From Mesobacillus campisalis (lineage in GTDB: Bacteria; Bacillota; Bacilli; Bacillales; Cytobacillaceae): a stretch of DNA of 64,000 nt. The notes under the pieces were generated by a model. The model did not search any database and was not told where the DNA came from. It saw only the letters and a list, made by a program, of their open reading frames with translations. The translations under genes and the position numbers were made by a program. Positions 63,398-64,000 of the stretch are shown here, piece after piece. The stretch's first letter is position 1. Each line of letters starts with the position of its first letter. The stretch is taken from assembly GCF_000986785.1 (NCBI RefSeq), contig NZ_LAYY01000002.1, forward strand, positions 62,001 through 126,000, given 5' to 3'.

Positions 63398-64000
63398 CTA
63401 TGATTTTACAAGCTCCTGTGTCTCCTCGAGCCTTACGGAAACGAGCTTGGAAACACCTGATTCCTGCATGGTCACCCCGTAAAGCACATCTGCTTCTTCC
63501 ATCGTGCCTTTCCGGTGGGTAATGACAATGAATTGGGTTTCCGAACTGTAGCGTTTCAAGTATTGGCTGAAGCGGTAGACATTCGCTTCATCAAGAGCCG
63601 CTTCAACTTCATCCAGGATACAGAACGGTACTGGACGCACCTTAAGGATTGAAAAGAGCAGGGCGATGGCGGTCAATGCCCGTTCCCCGCCGGAAAGCAG
63701 GCCCAGATGTTGCAGTTTCTTGCCTGGAGGCTGCGCTACCAGTTCTATGCCTGTGTTCAGAAGGTCGTCAGGCTGCGTGAGCCGCAAATCGGCCCTTCCA
63801 CCGCCGAAAAGTGACTGGAAGGTGGCTTCAAAATGAGAGCGTACTGCCCTGAACGTCTCGTCAAACCGCTTTTTCATTTCCGTATCCATCTCCGCAATAA
63901 TTTGGAACAAAGTATCTTTTGCTTCCTGAAGATCGCTTTTCTGTTCATGCAGGAACTCGTAGCGTTCGGATACACGCTCATACTCCTCAATGGCACCCAG
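63398..64000 (-). CDS. smc: Chromosome partition protein SMC, C-terminal part only
   Basis: ATPase of the SMC-ScpAB condensin complex. Only the last 200 residues lie in the window; the reading frame is open through position 64000. Visible are the end of the coiled coil (EEYERVSERYEFLHEQKSDL), the head domain with the ABC signature LLSGGERALTAIALLFS and Walker B PFCILDEVEAALDEANV, and the terminal D-loop/H-loop region QFIVITHRKGTMEEAD. It is followed 20 bp later by ftsY, as in B. subtilis. Confidence 0.97.
   Translation of the reverse strand: MGAIEEYERVSERYEFLHEQKSDLQEAKDTLFQIIAEMDTEMKKRFDETFRAVRSHFEATFQSLFGGGRADLRLTQPDDLLNTGIELVAQPPGKKLQHLGLLSGGERALTAIALLFSILKVRPVPFCILDEVEAALDEANVYRFSQYLKRYSSETQFIVITHRKGTMEEADVLYGVTMQESGVSKLVSVRLEETQELVKS

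Overview
The window is a continuous stretch of a Bacillaceae chromosome (endospore-forming Firmicutes). It carries a dense run of housekeeping genes in almost the same order as the smc-ftsY-rpsP-codY-rpsB-polC-infB-spoIIIE region of Bacillus subtilis, together with sporulation genes (spoIIIE, spoVFA, spoVFB). A Mesobacillus- or Cytobacillus-like species is a guess from general resemblance only. All 58 genes called lie on the minus strand, so the window reads from the right end (smc) to the left end (a nucleoside-type ABC transporter). No rRNA, tRNA, CRISPR array, prophage or intact insertion sequence was seen.

In order of transcription: smc(partial)-ftsY-ylxM-ffh (SRP targeting and chromosome condensation); rpsP-khpA, then ylqD-rimM-trmD-rplS (ribosome and tRNA maturation); lepB-rbgA-rnhB; sucC-sucD; dprA; topA; trmFO; xerC-hslV-hslU-codY; rpsB-tsf-pyrH-frr; uppS-cdsA-dxr-rasP-proS (envelope lipids, isoprenoids, regulated proteolysis); polC; rimP-nusA-rnpM-ylxQ-infB-ylxP-rbfA-truB-ribF (transcription and translation initiation); rpsO; pnp; ylxY-mlpA-ymxH; spoVFA-spoVFB-asd-dapG-dapA (dipicolinate, lysine and cell-wall precursors); rnjB; tepA-ylzJ-spoIIIE; ymfC; a BMP lipoprotein and its ABC ATPase. 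Many units end in clear intrinsic terminators, and several sigma-A type promoters can be read directly.

The most unusual content is between genes. Four intergenic regions (about 7090-7290, 9281-9640, 28290-28910 and 59060-59800) hold tandem arrays of non-coding repeats. The sequences differ from array to array but the period is the same, 51-52 bp, close to five turns of B-DNA. Each array lies just beyond the terminator of the upstream gene and before the promoter or start of the next. Two of the arrays are clearly diverged versions of one 52-mer. A second, dispersed hairpin element of about 120-130 bp occurs three times (15140-15260, 28136-28262, 50645-50775), with compensatory base changes in its stem.

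Compared with B. subtilis, the flagellar/chemotaxis operon normally between codY and rpsB is absent, as are ylqG and ylqH between rnhB and sucC. InfB carries a long Gly-Gln-Arg / Asn-rich repeat insertion. A short sequence beside trmFO looks like the decayed end of a mobile element.
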